A stretch of 64,000 nt of DNA from Orychophragmus violaceus. Its lineage: Eukaryota > Streptophyta > Magnoliopsida > Brassicales > Brassicaceae. The notes beneath the pieces are model-generated. The model was given only the letters and a program-made list of their open reading frames with translations, made no database searches and was not told where the DNA came from. This document shows positions 1 through 11,085 of the stretch, one piece after another. Position numbers and translations under genes: made by a program. Where the stretch lies: the NCBI GenBank assembly GCA_030180135.1, contig CM058231.1, positions 34,227,034 to 34,291,033 on the forward strand. The letters run 5' to 3'. The first letter of the stretch is position 1. The number at the start of each line of letters is the position of its first letter.

Positions 1-600
1 GAAGAGAGGCCAGCTCGGAATTTCCGAGAAGAGATGCCAGCTCGGAATTTCCGAGAAGAAAGGCCAGCTCATAATTTCCGAGATGAGAGGCCAGCTCGGA
101 ATTTCCGAGATGAGAGGTCATCTCAAAATTTTCGAGAAGTGAGTTTAGTTCGGAATTTCCTAGAAGAGAGGCCAACTCGGAATTTCCGAGCAGAGAGGTC
201 AGCTCGGAATTTCCTAGGAGAGAGGCCAGTTCGGAATTTCCGATAAGAGAGGCCAGCTCGGAATTTCCGAGAAGAGAGGCCAGCTCAGAATTTCCAAGAA
301 GAGAGGCCGCTCAGAATCTCCGAGAAGAGAGGTCAGCTCGGAATTTCCTAACTGGTTTGCTCGGAAGTTCAGACTTTCCTAGCTGATTTACTCGTAAGCT
401 CCGAGTTGACTGGTTTGGTTAGCTCAGACTTTCCTAGCTGATTTTCTTGGAAGTGTCGAGCTGACTTGTTTGATTAACTTGGACTTTCCTAGCTGACTTG
501 CTCGGAAGTTCCTAGCTGACTTGCTTGGAAGCTCCTAGCTAAATTGCTCGGAATTTCTTAGCTGACTTGCTAAAGAGTTCCTAGCTGATTTGTTTGAATG
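1..600. repeat. Tandem repeat with palindromic CTCGGAA-T-TTCCGAG core
   Basis: From 1 to about 350 a 27-bp unit repeats head to tail. Its core CTCGGAATTTCCGAG is a palindrome around one central base, followed by AGAAGAGAGGCCAG. From about 350 to 600 the units become looser, with TTCCTAGCTGACTTGCTCGG as the common theme. The same AGCTCGG/CCGAGCT words recur at 20880-21185 and at 24360-24600. I therefore read this as the 3' non-coding part of the older minus-strand Tat-related element that the 1170-20332 element interrupts. Because 27 is a multiple of 3, a short open frame runs through it; I do not think it is a gene. Confidence 0.85.
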
Positions 601-1169
601 TTCCGAGCAACTTTGTCCGAAAATCTTCCGTGTTTGAAAATTATTTTAAAATTTTTCGAATTCTGATGCGAGAGTATAGATATATACGGACCCACTCCCC
701 CTTTTTTAAAAAAAAAAAAGGGAGGGACAACTGAAACGATCAAGATGCCGGCTGGCTACGTACCCCTTTCGAGTGTTTCTCGCTAAGTGTGGTGTAGCCA
801 ACCATCCGCGATTTTGTTCTCATGTAGCTTTACGGATGAGCTTGTGTAGGGTTTGGAACTTACAAGTCCGTTAGCTGCGAAGTTAGTTCAGCTTTGTTAG
901 AGCTTCGATGTCTTTCTTCGACATAACATAATGGTAGGATATATTATTGTAATTTGAACTTCGTTGCATTCCTTGATTTTATACGACGAGCTGGAGCCTG
1001 ATCGGCTCAGGTAAAGTTGGGGGATTCTTCTCGCAAGTTGAGATAGACTGATCTCCGATTAGTTGAGGTGTCGCGGACATATGTATGTTCGGAAGAATTA
1101 GTGCTTAAAGGATTAGTCTTCGTTCGGCCGCGCTTTTTCTTGGCAAAGATTCAGCTCGGATATGGGTGG
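601..1169 (-). mobile_element. Left flank of the interrupted older Tat-related element
   Basis: This non-coding stretch joins the tandem repeat on its left to the insertion site on its right. It holds a pyrimidine run followed by an A-run at about 697-719 and more AGCTCGG words. The last five bases, GGTGG at 1165-1169, are repeated at 20333-20337 and form the target duplication of the inserted Gypsy element. Joining 1164 to 20333 restores the older element, whose 5' LTR and primer site lie at 23587-24837 in minus orientation. No coding capacity was seen. Confidence 0.6.
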
Positions 1170-1707
1170 TGTTGGTACTGGATTTCCCTCTAAGAAATCC
1201 GGTCCATTAACAAAAAAGACAAAGGCCCATAGTTAGGAGCCCGTCCTAATATCAAGACAGAGAGAGATCGACCGTCATCCTCTGTTGGGCCTATACGATT
1301 GACCTATTGACAAGGCCCAAGCGATGCCGAAGTGGGAAGCGTACGAGCTCGAGCTCGGCAGGAGACGATGTGGAGATAGAGCAACCCGGTCTTCGTCAGT
1401 TCAACTGATCCGCCCAAATCTCAGAGATCGTTACGATGGCGAGGCCGAAATATCGGAACAAGGAGATCAAAGTCGAGAGTATTTAAAGGAGAAGTAGCGA
1501 TTCATTCAAGACATTCCACCCTAGCTAAGAACACTTCGACTAGATAGCTCGATCAATTCGCTTTGTACTCTCTTTTCGATTGTGTTTGTTCTATCTCGAC
1601 GATCAATCTCAATAAAGTCTTTGATTCATAGGAAATCTATACCATTTCAATATACAAAAGTCCAAATCAACGAATACAAATTCTTAGTGTGAATCTCAGA
1701 TCTCACA
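1170..1707 (+). repeat. 5' LTR of the Tat-type element
   Basis: A 538-bp direct repeat of 19794-20332, starting TGTTGG and ending CTCACA. A TATTTAAAGG box lies at about 1480 and an AATAAA signal at about 1611, so the LTR carries its own promoter and polyadenylation signals. GGTGG lies directly before it. Confidence 0.95.
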
Positions 1708-1709
1708 TT

Positions 1710-1727
1710 TGGCGCCGACTGTGGGGA
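1710..1727 (+). other. Primer binding site of the Tat-type element
   Basis: The sequence TGGCGCCGACTGTGGGGA begins two bases after the 5' LTR. TGGCGCC-type sites, complementary to a tRNA 3' end, are usual in plant Tat and Athila elements. The exact tRNA was not determined. Confidence 0.85.
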
Positions 1728-1880
1728 CTATCTATAGTTTTTCCTGTCTTAAGAATCAGATCCTAGATCCGATAGATCGAGATGAATCCCGACTAATCTG
1801 GCTCTCCCAGCGCCACACCACCAGTCGACCACCCTCAAACGGTTGACAACGTTCCTCAGAACACCACTGGGGCAAGAATC

Positions 1881-3883
1881 ATGGGTCAGACCGATGGCGT
1901 GTTGACGAGCTCTGCCTCAGTCTCCACGACTTCGGCACCAACCAGCCCAGTCGCTCAAACAGTCGCGACGAGCCAGACTCTTACAAATGTTTTGTCAGGA
2001 ACTAACGATCCGAGCAGAAACTGGGTGTGGATGAGGAATGATTCCATTTCCGCCCCCGCTTTAGGAGGTGGATCTGGAACAACCAGACCTAATTCGCCAC
2101 TGCCTTCTGCTCCACAGCGACAAGGCCCAGATGACCTCGCTGAAATCCGTTCGATGTTAAGCCTTTTGGTAAACCGAACGAGAAACAACGAGGCAAGCGC
2201 ACGAGCCAAAGAAATCGCAAACCGCTCTCTGGCCGCGCAGCTCGATGAACAAGAACAGCGCATTAACGCCCGTCTTGAAGAGCTCGCCAGCCAAAACCAG
2301 GGGGTAGATCAACACATGATCCACGAACCCATAAGTCCTCCACCGTGTACACGCTTGGACTTCTCCCAGGTAGTAACTCCCCCGGGAGCGTCCGGAAATT
2401 TCCCTAATACGTCAAGTAGCGGATTCCGCCCTATAATGACGCCTATCGCGACTCCGACTCCATTCGGTTCGAATTCAATGGTCACAGATCCAACCGGATC
2501 GGGAAACCGACCATTACCCGGGCCACCACCTTTCCCGAATAGCTCGAATATCCGGCCGAAGCAACTAGGAGGCTCCGCTTTCGCCTCGAGCTCGGGACAT
2601 CCTAACGGATCAAATACGGTACAGTTCCGAACACTGCAGGTCGACCAGACGGGATCGGTTCCCATAATCGATCTTCTAGATCCCGTTTTCCCGAGACAAA
2701 CGTCCAATCAAGCGCAAGCCCAGTTCGCGCCTACGGCAGGCGACGAACACGATATGCTTAGACAGTATATTGAACAAGCTAAGGCCCAGTTCGTCAGTCT
2801 GAGCTCCAAAGTTCACATGGCAACAAGCGCGGCGCCCGACATCCTTCGAGTGATCGAAGAAACGCGACAAACGCCGTTCACAGACCGGATCGCCTTTGCA
2901 CGAATCCGAGAAATAAAGAAAACAAAGTTTCCGGAGTTCTCTGGAAAATCGGACCCGAAAGCCCATATCAGAGCGTTCCGACTAGCAATGGCAAGGGTAT
3001 ACCTTACCGATGAGGAGAGAGAGCCGGCTTTCTACAGGCTCTTCGCCGAAAACCTATCAGGCTCCGCCCTTGAATGGTTTGCCGGACTGGAAGAAAGGTC
3101 CATTGTCAATTTCACCCAGTTCATGACGGCTTTCCTCAAACAATATTCCGTCTTTATCGAGGAAAAGACTACCGAGGCAGATCTATTTAGCGTCTCCCAG
3201 AAACCCGACGAGCCACTTCGCTCGTACATCGACTGATTTAAGGAAATTAAATCCAAAATTGCAAACCCGCGAGACGAAGTAGCAATAGAAGCACTGATAC
3301 GCGGACTATGGTATACTCGACCAGATTCCGTGAGGAAATAACTGTCTGCGAGCCTCAAACGCTCGATGATGCCCTTCATCGCGCATCGGCCTTCGCTCGC
3401 CTCGAGGAAGAAACTACGGCCCTCAGAGAAAAGCATCGAAAAGAAAAGAACCTGTCAGGCTCGCAGAACTCGAACTCGAAAAAGGATTCCCGTAAATCAG
3501 GAAACGTCAATGCAGTCGAGAGCTCGAAGAGCTCGAAGAAATTTGAGTTCGACAAGGAAAAATTCTGTGATTTTCACAACAAAAGAGGACATTCGACTGA
3601 AGAGTGCTACACTCGAGCCAAAGCCGAGGCTCAAAAGCGAGAGTCCGAAAACAAACAAGAGTCAGAAGTCGAGGAGGAAACTCCATCTGATAAAAAGGAA
3701 AATAAACAGACCAAAGAGTCAAGCACCAAGAAGACTTCTCAAAACAAACGAGAGCGGTCTAAGGAGCCGGAATCTCCCGAAACCCTCTCCCAGGGGTCGC
3801 GGAAGCGAGCCGAGATCTCTCGGCGAACTCAGCCTATGCGGCACCCCGGGAGGCTCGACACTATCTCTACCTCCAGCTCCTAG
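1881..3883 (+). pseudogene. gag of the Tat-type element, broken
   Basis: The first 451 codons (1881-3236) hold a proline/serine-rich N-terminus and then the retrotransposon gag core (FPEFSGKSDPKAHIRAF, later GSALEWFAGL). An in-frame TGA at 3234-3236 follows SYID, and the same frame continues for about 22 codons. The reading then shifts near 3308 into a second open segment to 3883. This ends in a basic, charged region with a CX2HX4HX4C knuckle (CDFHNKRGHSTEEC), the zinc-knuckle variant seen in Tat gags. Gag would form the particle and bind RNA. The ATG at 1881 is the first long start; an ATG at 1782 is followed four codons later by a stop. This copy is non-functional. Confidence 0.85.
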
Positions 3884-3925
3884 TAAGAGTTTACGCTCAC
3901 GAATCAATCTCCCTCGTATCTGCCG

Positions 3926-3940
3926 GGGGGGGGGGGGGGG
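3926..3940 (+). repeat. G homopolymer between gag and protease
   Basis: An uninterrupted run of about 14 G lies exactly where gag homology stops (3883) and the protease frame begins (about 3951). It changes the reading frame between the two. I take it as a replication-slippage tract, not a programmed frameshift site, because the surrounding frames are also broken elsewhere. Confidence 0.8.
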
Positions 3941-3950
3941 TGTATGGGCT

Positions 3951-4574
3951 ATACCACCTAAACGAATTGACTTCATTTTCGGTGGCTCCAAGCTATGCCT
4001 AGATTCGGTCAATTCAATCAAAGTCCTTCAAAGAAGAGTCGAGACCGACAAAGTGGGGAAAATCCCAATGTTAGGTCCAGACCACGAAATCACCTTCCAC
4101 GAGAGCGAGACACATAATCTCGACAAACCACACGACGACGCTCTCCTCGTCTGTCTAGTAGTGGGAGATGTCGAACTCTCAATGATAATGATCGACACAG
4201 GAAGTTCGGTGGATGTCCTCTTTTACGACGCGTTCAGAAAGATGGAGTTCAACGACTCCGAAATCGTCGAGGAAAAGACACCACTAGTAGGTTTCGCTGG
4301 TGAAACAACATACTCAATGGGCTCTGTATTCGCCCCAGTGATAGCTGGAGGAGTTCAAAGAATGACAGAGTTCGTCGTAGTAGATCAACCAGCTCCCTAC
4401 AACGCAATTCTAGGCCGACCATGGATATACGACATGAAAGCAGTACCGTCGACCTACCATCAATGCGTAAAATTTCCAACTCCCAAAGGAATAAAAACCA
4501 TTTACGGAAGTCAAAAGATTTCCCGCCATTGCTATATGAACGGGTATAAGCAGATTGAGAAATCCCCCGCGTAG
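3951..4574 (+). pseudogene. Aspartic protease domain of the Tat-type element
   Basis: The frame opens with RIDFIFGGSKLCLDSV, the conserved lead-in to Tat proteases. The catalytic motif MIDTGSSVDVLF lies near 4187, and the flap and C-terminal region end in NAILGRPWIYDMKAV. The active-site DTG is intact. The frame ends at a TAG (4572-4574) and continues in the same frame into the reverse transcriptase part. The domain would cut the Gag-Pol polyprotein as a dimer. Confidence 0.85.
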
Positions 4575-4604
4575 CAATTACGGAAAGAGGAGGAGCTCGC
4601 CACT

Positions 4605-5810
4605 ATGCAGACCAAAAGGTCGAACGACCCAAGTCAAATAGGACCCCCAAAGGACCTCACGACCCAAGTTTGCATAGACGACGCTCACCCCGAAAGACTT
4701 GTTGGCATTGGAATCGACCTATCAGAGCCAGTCAAAAATGAATTAATCTCCTTTCTTAAACAGAACGTCGACTCCTTTGCCTTGTCTTTAGCAGACATGA
4801 AAGGTATCAACATCGACGTAACCAGCCATGAGCTAAATGTCGACCCAACCTACAAACCGGTAAGACAAAAGCGTCGGAAACTAGGCCCAAAACGAGCTCG
4901 AGCCGTCAACGACGAGATCGATCGGTTATTAAAAATTGGATCGATCGGAGAGGTCAAGTAATCCGACTGGCTTGCGAATCCCGTAGTGGTCAAGAAAAAG
5001 AACGGGAAGTGGAGAGTCTGTGTAGATTTCACAGATCTCAATAAAGCATGTCCGAAGGACAGCTTCCCACTCCCGCACATCGACCGACTGGTCGAAGCTA
5101 CCGCTGGACACCAACTGCTATCCTTCATGGATGCCTTCTCGGGGTATAACCAAATACTAATGAACCCTAAGGACCAAGAAAAAACTTTGTTCATAACTGA
5201 TCGAGGAACGTACTGCTACAAAGTCATGCCCTTCGTGTTGAAAAATGCAGGAGCAACTTACCAACGCCTCGTCAACAAGATGGTTTTAGGACTCCTGGGT
5301 AAAACCATGGAAGTCTACATTGACGATATGCTGGTCAAATCTTCCAGGTATGAGGACCACATCCCCCAGCTAAAAGAATGCTTTATCATTCTCAATAAAT
5401 ACGGGATGAAACTCAATCCATCGAAGTGCACATTCGGGGTCCCCTCAGGAGAATTCCTCGGCTACCTAGTGATCGAAAGAGGGATCGAAGCGAACCCCAA
5501 ACAGATCGCGACATTTATAGAGATGAAATCTCCCAGAACAACGCGAGAAGTCCAGCGCCTGACTGGCAAAATAGCTGCTTTGAACCGCTTCATCTCGAGG
5601 TCGACTGATAAATGTCTACCCTTCTATCACTTGCTCAAAGCGAACAAGAAGTTCCTCTGGGACGAAAAGTGCGAAGAAGCATTCACCCAGCTCAAGTCTT
5701 ACCTAAGCGAACCACCTATACTGGCGAAACCAGTGGAAGGGGAGCCCCTCTACCTCTACCTAGCTGTTTCCACGGCAGCAGTAAGTGGAGTCCTGGTTCG
5801 CGAAGAATAA
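4605..5810 (+). pseudogene. Reverse transcriptase domain of the Tat-type element
   Basis: Two segments in one frame (4605-4958 and 4962-5807) make a full reverse transcriptase. Motifs in order are KNGKWRVCVDFTDLNKACP, SFMDAFSGYNQI, a degenerate PFGL-type box reading MPFVLKNAGATYQR, and the catalytic YIDDMLVKS near 5317. The connection and first RNase H start follow (FLWDEKCEEAF, LYLYLAVS). A TAA at 4959-4961 replaces a conserved tyrosine codon before the SDWLANP motif. A TAA at 5808-5810 replaces a likely glutamine codon. The catalytic YIDD is intact, but the protein cannot be made whole. Confidence 0.88.
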
Positions 5811-6977
5811 AACGAGGAACGACCGGTGTACTACATCAGTAAGACCTTAATCGATGCTGAAACCAGGTACCCCGCCATGGAAAAACTTGCTTTAGCGCTA
5901 GTCACATCGGCTCGGAAACTCCGACCATACTTCCAATCGCACTCATTTATAGTGATGACCTCTCAGCCACTGAGAACCATCCTTCATAGTCCAAGCCAGT
6001 CAGGTCGACTGGTTAAATGGGCTATCGAGCTCAGCGAGTATGACATAGAATATAAAGCTCGGACGTGTCTGAAAGCGCAAGTGCTAGCAGATTTCATAAT
6101 CGAGCTCCCCCCGACCATAGAACTCGACCCGACCTCCGCCAAGAAATGGAAACTCTACGTTGATGGAGCTTCCTCGAGGCAAGGATCCGGAGTCGGAGTA
6201 AAACTGGTCTCCCCCACTGGCGAGGTATTGGAACAGTCTTTCAGACTGGGCTTCGCCGCATCAAATAACGAAGCAGAATATGAAGCGTTAATAGCCGGGC
6301 TCAGACTAGCAATAGCGATAGGAGCCTGAGAAGTAGACGCCTTCAGCGATTCCCAATTGGTCACGAGCCAATATCACGGCGACTACGAGGCCAAAGACGA
6401 ACGCATGGAAGCATACCTACAGGTAGTCCATACGCTCGCCGAACAGATCGAATTCTTTGATCTAACACGGATCCCGCGAGGGGAAAACACCGCAGCCTAT
6501 GCCCTGGCCGCCCTAGCGTCGACATCGGATCCTAACCTCAAAAGGATCATACCAGTCGAGGGGACCGAAAAATCAAGTATCGACATAGCCCTGTAAGCTC
6601 TATCCTTGAGAGAGGACGAGCCCACCACAAAGGAAGGGGTCAAACACAGGGAACGTCCCAAGGACACCAATCGCGACATCATCGAGATTGATGATGATTT
6701 CGATCCAAGAAGCGCCGTGTATGTCGTGAACGTCCCCGATGGACCAATCCAAGCCGCATCCACGAGTCGAGGACCTGAGCCTAATGATGACGAAGATTGG
6801 AGAACTCCGATCATTCGATACATTACAAATGGCGAAGTCCCCAACGACAAATGAAAGGCGCGGAAACTCAAGACACAGAGTGCGAGGTACTGCGTCACGC
6901 AAGGAGAGCTCTTCAAGAGAAGTCTCTCTGGACCTTACCTCAAATGCCTCGATAAAAAGAAAGCTCTAGCCGTGATC
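5811..6977 (+). pseudogene. RNase H and archaeal-type RNase H region of the Tat-type element
   Basis: The first RNase H continues with VYYISKTLIDAETRYP and ends near 6090. A second, archaeal-type RNase H follows: KKWKLYVDGASSRQGSG at about 6145, NNEAEYEALIAGL at about 6267 and FSDSQLV at about 6343 supply the D, E and D residues. This double arrangement is characteristic of the Tat lineage. In-frame stops occur at 6327-6329 (TGA where CGA would fit) and 6594-6596 (TAA). Past 6600 the same frame runs through a low-conservation linker towards the integrase. It is cut at 6982 by the solo LTR insertion. Confidence 0.85.
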
Positions 6978-6982
6978 ACGCA

Positions 6983-7230
6983 TGTGATAACCCGTATCAC
7001 AATACGGTCAACGGGCAGCAGAAAGACCACCAGGGGTAAAATTGTCATTTTAAAACCGGTTATTTCGGAAAATTCCCAAGAATTTCCAAAAATAGCTCCA
7101 ATGAATATCTTAGCAAGATAATTCATTTTATTAATGATAAAGGGAAAGAAGAAAAAAGAGCGTGAGAAGAAAGAGAGAAAGAGAGGAGAAGAGGAGAAGA
7201 TAAAAGCGTGAGCAGAAAGAAGAAGAAGAA

Positions 7231-7261
<31 letters not shown>

Positions 7262-10017
7262 AAGAAGAAGAAGAAGAGAGAAAGAAGAAGAAGAAGAAGA
7301 AAGCGTGAGAGAGAGGAAGAAGAAGAAGGGAGAGAGAGAAGGCGTGGAGGAAGATGAAGAAGAAGAAGAAGAAGAAGAAGAGAGCGTGAAGAAGGGAGAG
7401 AGAGGAGAAGAAGAAGAGAAGGAAGCGTGGAGAAGAGGTAGAAAGAGAGAGAAGAGGAAGCGTGAAGGAGGAGAAGAGGAGAAAGGAGAAGAGGAAGCGT
7501 GAAGGAGGAGAAGAGGAGAGAGGAGAAGAGGAAGCGTGAAGGAGGAGGAGAGGAGAGAGGAGAAGAGGAAGGAGAAGAAGCGTGAAGAGGAGGCAGAGAA
7601 GAAGAAGAAGAAGAAGAAAGAGGAAGAGAAAGAGAGAGGAAGAGCGTGAAGAAGAGGAGAGAGAGAGAGAGAAGAAGCGTGAAGAAGAGGAGAGAGAAGG
7701 AGAAGGAAGGAGAGAGAAGCGTGAGATGAGGTAGAAGGAAGACCGGAGGAGAGAGAAATAAGAGAGAGAAAGTAGAGAGAGAGATGTGAAGATAAAGAAG
7801 AGAGAGAGAAGGAGGCGTGAAGGAGAGAGAAGATGGTCCGGAAGTTGGTTAGAATTATGCGGTCAACGGTCAGGATGTTCGGGAAGTGTCGGGGTTCGAG
7901 TTCGTGCATTCGGGATATTAGGGTTCCAATTCGGGGGTCTCGGGATTCATACCGTGTCAGAGCCGCCATTTCCGTACCTATCTCACTGTGAGTCGGCTCA
8001 CAAACCTTTAGATTCATATAGACCGGAAATTGATAAACCGTAGTACTAGGTTTGCATACCCGTTACTTAACCTAATGAGTAATTAATTAATTGGGCGTTT
8101 AATGTTAAACCGGTTATGATCGGATAAGCACGTTAGGGTTTAAAGAATTAAAAGGTAAATTGGTTGTGTGCCGCTAGGTTGTTAGTAATGATTGGGTGAT
8201 GCATTCATATAGACCGTTGTTTAGGGATCGTATATGCATATATATGGTATAAGAACGATACTTAATGAATCTATATACGAGGATTGAGACGACATTCAAA
8301 TATGGTTAAAACCTAAACGAACATTTAGAATATTGTAACGGGATTGGGGTTTAGGTTTAATAGCGGGATTGGGTAATGAATCAAATTAAGTTAATAATGA
8401 GAAGTCGGGGAGTTAGTAAGTTTACTAACTCTAAACCGACAGATCGGGGAATTAATAAATGATGACTAGGTTTGGTTAAGAAATGAGAAGTGTTATGATT
8501 GGTGAACCGTCTACGGGTTAACAAGCGGTTAACCCAAGGTAGCGGGCGTGAAATGGATTAAAAGATTTAGAAACCCTAATAAGCCTGCTTGTGTGTGATT
8601 GTGTGATTGATTGTGATTGTGTGATTGATTATGATTGTGTGATTGATTGTGGTTGCGTGATTATATTGTTGTTGTTGTGAGCTTTGTGTGCAGGCTTGTT
8701 AGACTGCTCGGTGTTGGGCCGAGCAGTTATTGCGGACACTTACTCCGGTCACGGGACCGGGTAAGTTAGTGGTGCTGACTAGGTATCTTACCTAGTCAGA
8801 GCGGTGGTAGGGTAGAGGCTTGCGGAATGGTTGTGGATTTATCATTGATATTGATTGCGTGATCTGTGCTAGAGTCCCAGTGAGTCTGCGTGTTTACATT
8901 TCTGCACTAGGACTCTAGGGTGCGTTAGATTCCGCAAGCCTAGGTTATTTTGTAACGTTCCGGTACTTCCGACCCGATTGGATCCTCGGGTTTTACCTAA
9001 CCGGGCCATGGTGGTTCTGGTTATGGTGTTAACCTATCGGGTGACGCCGGTAGGTGTGCGGTCCGGAGAATACGGGGTCATGTCCTAGGGCCGGACTGCA
9101 TGGAAACTCGGGCTATCTAGGGGTAGTCAGAGTCACCGCGTATCGATGGACAGAGAACGGTGTCCTATGCGTGGGTCCTTGTGAGCACGTATAGGAGTCC
9201 AGGGTTAGTTGCTATATAGGCGACGATGTAGACCCGTGGAAGTTACCGAGATCGTAGGGCCCAGTGTTGTTTTGTTATTTCTTTCGTTGCGCGATAGATA
9301 GATCGAGTCCAATCGAGGACATGTGCCGCAGTGCCTTCGATTCCCTTAATTCTCTTGTTTTGGCTAGTGCTTGATTGTGTGTGGGTTGACACGACGTGGT
9401 AGTGCGTGATCGGCCGTTTATTTCTGTTGATTTTTATTTTGGGGTTTCGGGGAAGGGATTGTAGACTCTAGATAGATTAGAAGCCGTTAGTGGGGAGCCG
9501 ATTCACTGGGTGATCTTAGATCGCTCATTATACTCTTTTTGTGTTTTTCAGGTTTAGGTAGCGGCGGACGCGGGAGATGCTCGGTGTGGTTTCGGGTTGC
9601 TTGTGACGGGATTTGATTCGTGATTGTTTTGAGTGTTTTCTCGGTTCGGCGTTATTATCATTTTGTGTATTGATTTCTTTATATATTTTACTTGACGATT
9701 GTTTGTGAAATCCTATTAAACGTTGTACTCAATGTTGATTACTCAGAAATGAAATTGTTTCCCTGATATTGGGTTTAGTCCGAACCGACACAACTCACCG
9801 AAGTGGTACAAGGTGTACAACTTGTATTACGGAAGTGAGGATAGCGGAGTCGAAGATAGGTTGGTGCGAGCCTTTTGACTCAAACCGAACTGTCTTTGGC
9901 TTCGTCCTGTGGCGAACTTTTCCCGTTCGACTTGCTCAGGTTCGATCGGTCATGTTCTTGTTTGATTGTTGACCGGTCAGCTCGACAGTCAGCGGAGAAT
10001 GGGAAAGGGGCGTTACA
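6983..10017 (+). mobile_element. Solo LTR (about 3.0 kb) inserted in the integrase region
   Basis: The insert starts TGTGATAACCC and ends GCGTTACA, giving TG...CA termini. The five bases ACGCA occur on both sides (6978-6982 and 10018-10022). Removing the insert and one duplication joins the integrase frame perfectly (...AVIT then QAHDRSCGSHSGG...). No internal region, primer site or second LTR copy was seen inside, so it is best explained as a solo LTR left by LTR-LTR recombination. The size and the TGTGATAACCC start resemble long LTRs of Tekay/Del-type chromoviruses, but that family call is inference. The strand is not established; it is listed as plus by default. Confidence 0.85.
7144..7830 (+). 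repeat. Purine-only GAA/GAG/GCGTGA tract
   Basis: Nearly 700 bp in which one strand is almost pure A and G, interrupted at intervals by the short word GCGTGA. The densest part, 7217-7300, is a (GAA)n run. The opposite strand reads as a long Ser/Leu/Phe-rich open frame. I treat that as a by-product of composition, not a gene. Confidence 0.95.
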
Positions 10018-11085
10018 ACGCAGGCCCACGACAGATCCTGCGGAAGCCATTCCGGAGGACGAGCCATGGCCGTACGAATCAAAAGGCAAGGCTATTTCTG
10101 GCCAACAATGGCCACCGAATGCGAATCGTTTTCCAGCAAATGTGATAAATGCCAAAAGCATGCCCCGATTATCCATCAAGCATCGGAGAAACTCTCCTCT
10201 ATCTCATCACCATACCCATTCATGCGATGGGGAATGGACATCGTGGGACCTTTAGTCCCATCCGGCAAAAAGAAAGCTACACACCTATTTGTAATGACAG
10301 ACTACTTCACTAAGTGGATCGAAGCAGAGTCATACCAAAAAATCAAAGACGTTCACGTTAAGGAGTTCGTATGGGGAAACATCGTGTGCCGACATGGACT
10401 ACCCCATGAGATCGTCACCGATAACGGATCACAATTCATATCAAACGTGTTCAAGGAATTCTGTAGAACCTAGAACATAAAGCTGACTTACTCAACGCCC
10501 CGTTATCCTCAAGGGAACGGACTGGCAGAGGCAGCTAATAAAGCAATCATGAAAAACCTTAAGAAAAGACTCAATGAGTGCAAAACGAGCTGGAGCGACG
10601 AGCTCCCAGCCGGACTCTGGACTCACCGGACTACTCCTCGCAAATCCACCGACGAAACTCCCTTTTTGCTGGCCTACGGGATCGAGGCGGTAGTACCAGC
10701 CGAAATCCTCGTGTCAAGCATCCGCAATGAAGAATGCCCACGACAAGAGGAACTTAACAACAAGATGATAACTGACGAGCTCGATCTCGTCGACGAAAGG
10801 AGGAACCTCGCACTAGCTCAAATCCAGAACTACCAACAAGCTGCAGCTCGCTACTATGATTCCAGAATTAAAACTCGAAGGTTTCAAGTAGGCGAGCTCG
10901 TCTTACGGAAAGTGTTCGACCATAAAAAGGAAGAACACGCTTGAAAGTTAGGAGCAAAGTGGGAAGGTCCTTACCAGGTCACCGATGTTGTGAAGGACGG
11001 GGTCTACCGACTCAAGTCGGTAGAAACCCAGAAGCCCGAGCTGCGACCTTGGAACATCATCAACCTCAAAAAGTACTTTCACTAA
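10018..11085 (+). pseudogene. Integrase of the Tat-type element
   Basis: After the duplicated ACGCA the frame reads AHDRSCGSHSGGRAMAVRIK with CDKCQ following, which is the HHCC zinc-binding head. The catalytic core comes next: MDIVGP and DYFTKWIEAE, then DNGSQFIS at about 10420, and PQGNGLAEAANK with the glutamate at about 10525. A C-terminal domain (KWEGPYQV, PWNIINLKKYF) ends at a natural TAA (11083-11085). Two internal stops are present: a TAG in place of the W of WNIKLTYS (10471-10473) and a TGA before KLGAKWEGPY. The enzyme would insert the cDNA into the genome. The frame upstream of 6978 belongs to the same protein. Confidence 0.9.

Noticed and set aside
1..350. CRISPR-like regular repeats
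   Set aside because: Units are directly adjacent with no unique spacers and the DNA is clearly plant nuclear.
3926..3940. G-run as a programmed frameshift between gag and protease
   Set aside because: The element is broken in many other places, and G homopolymers slip readily; there is no evidence of a conserved site.
6935..8017. A 360-codon Ser/Leu/Phe-rich minus-strand ORF
   Set aside because: It is the complement of a purine-only tract inside a solo LTR; composition alone explains the open frame.
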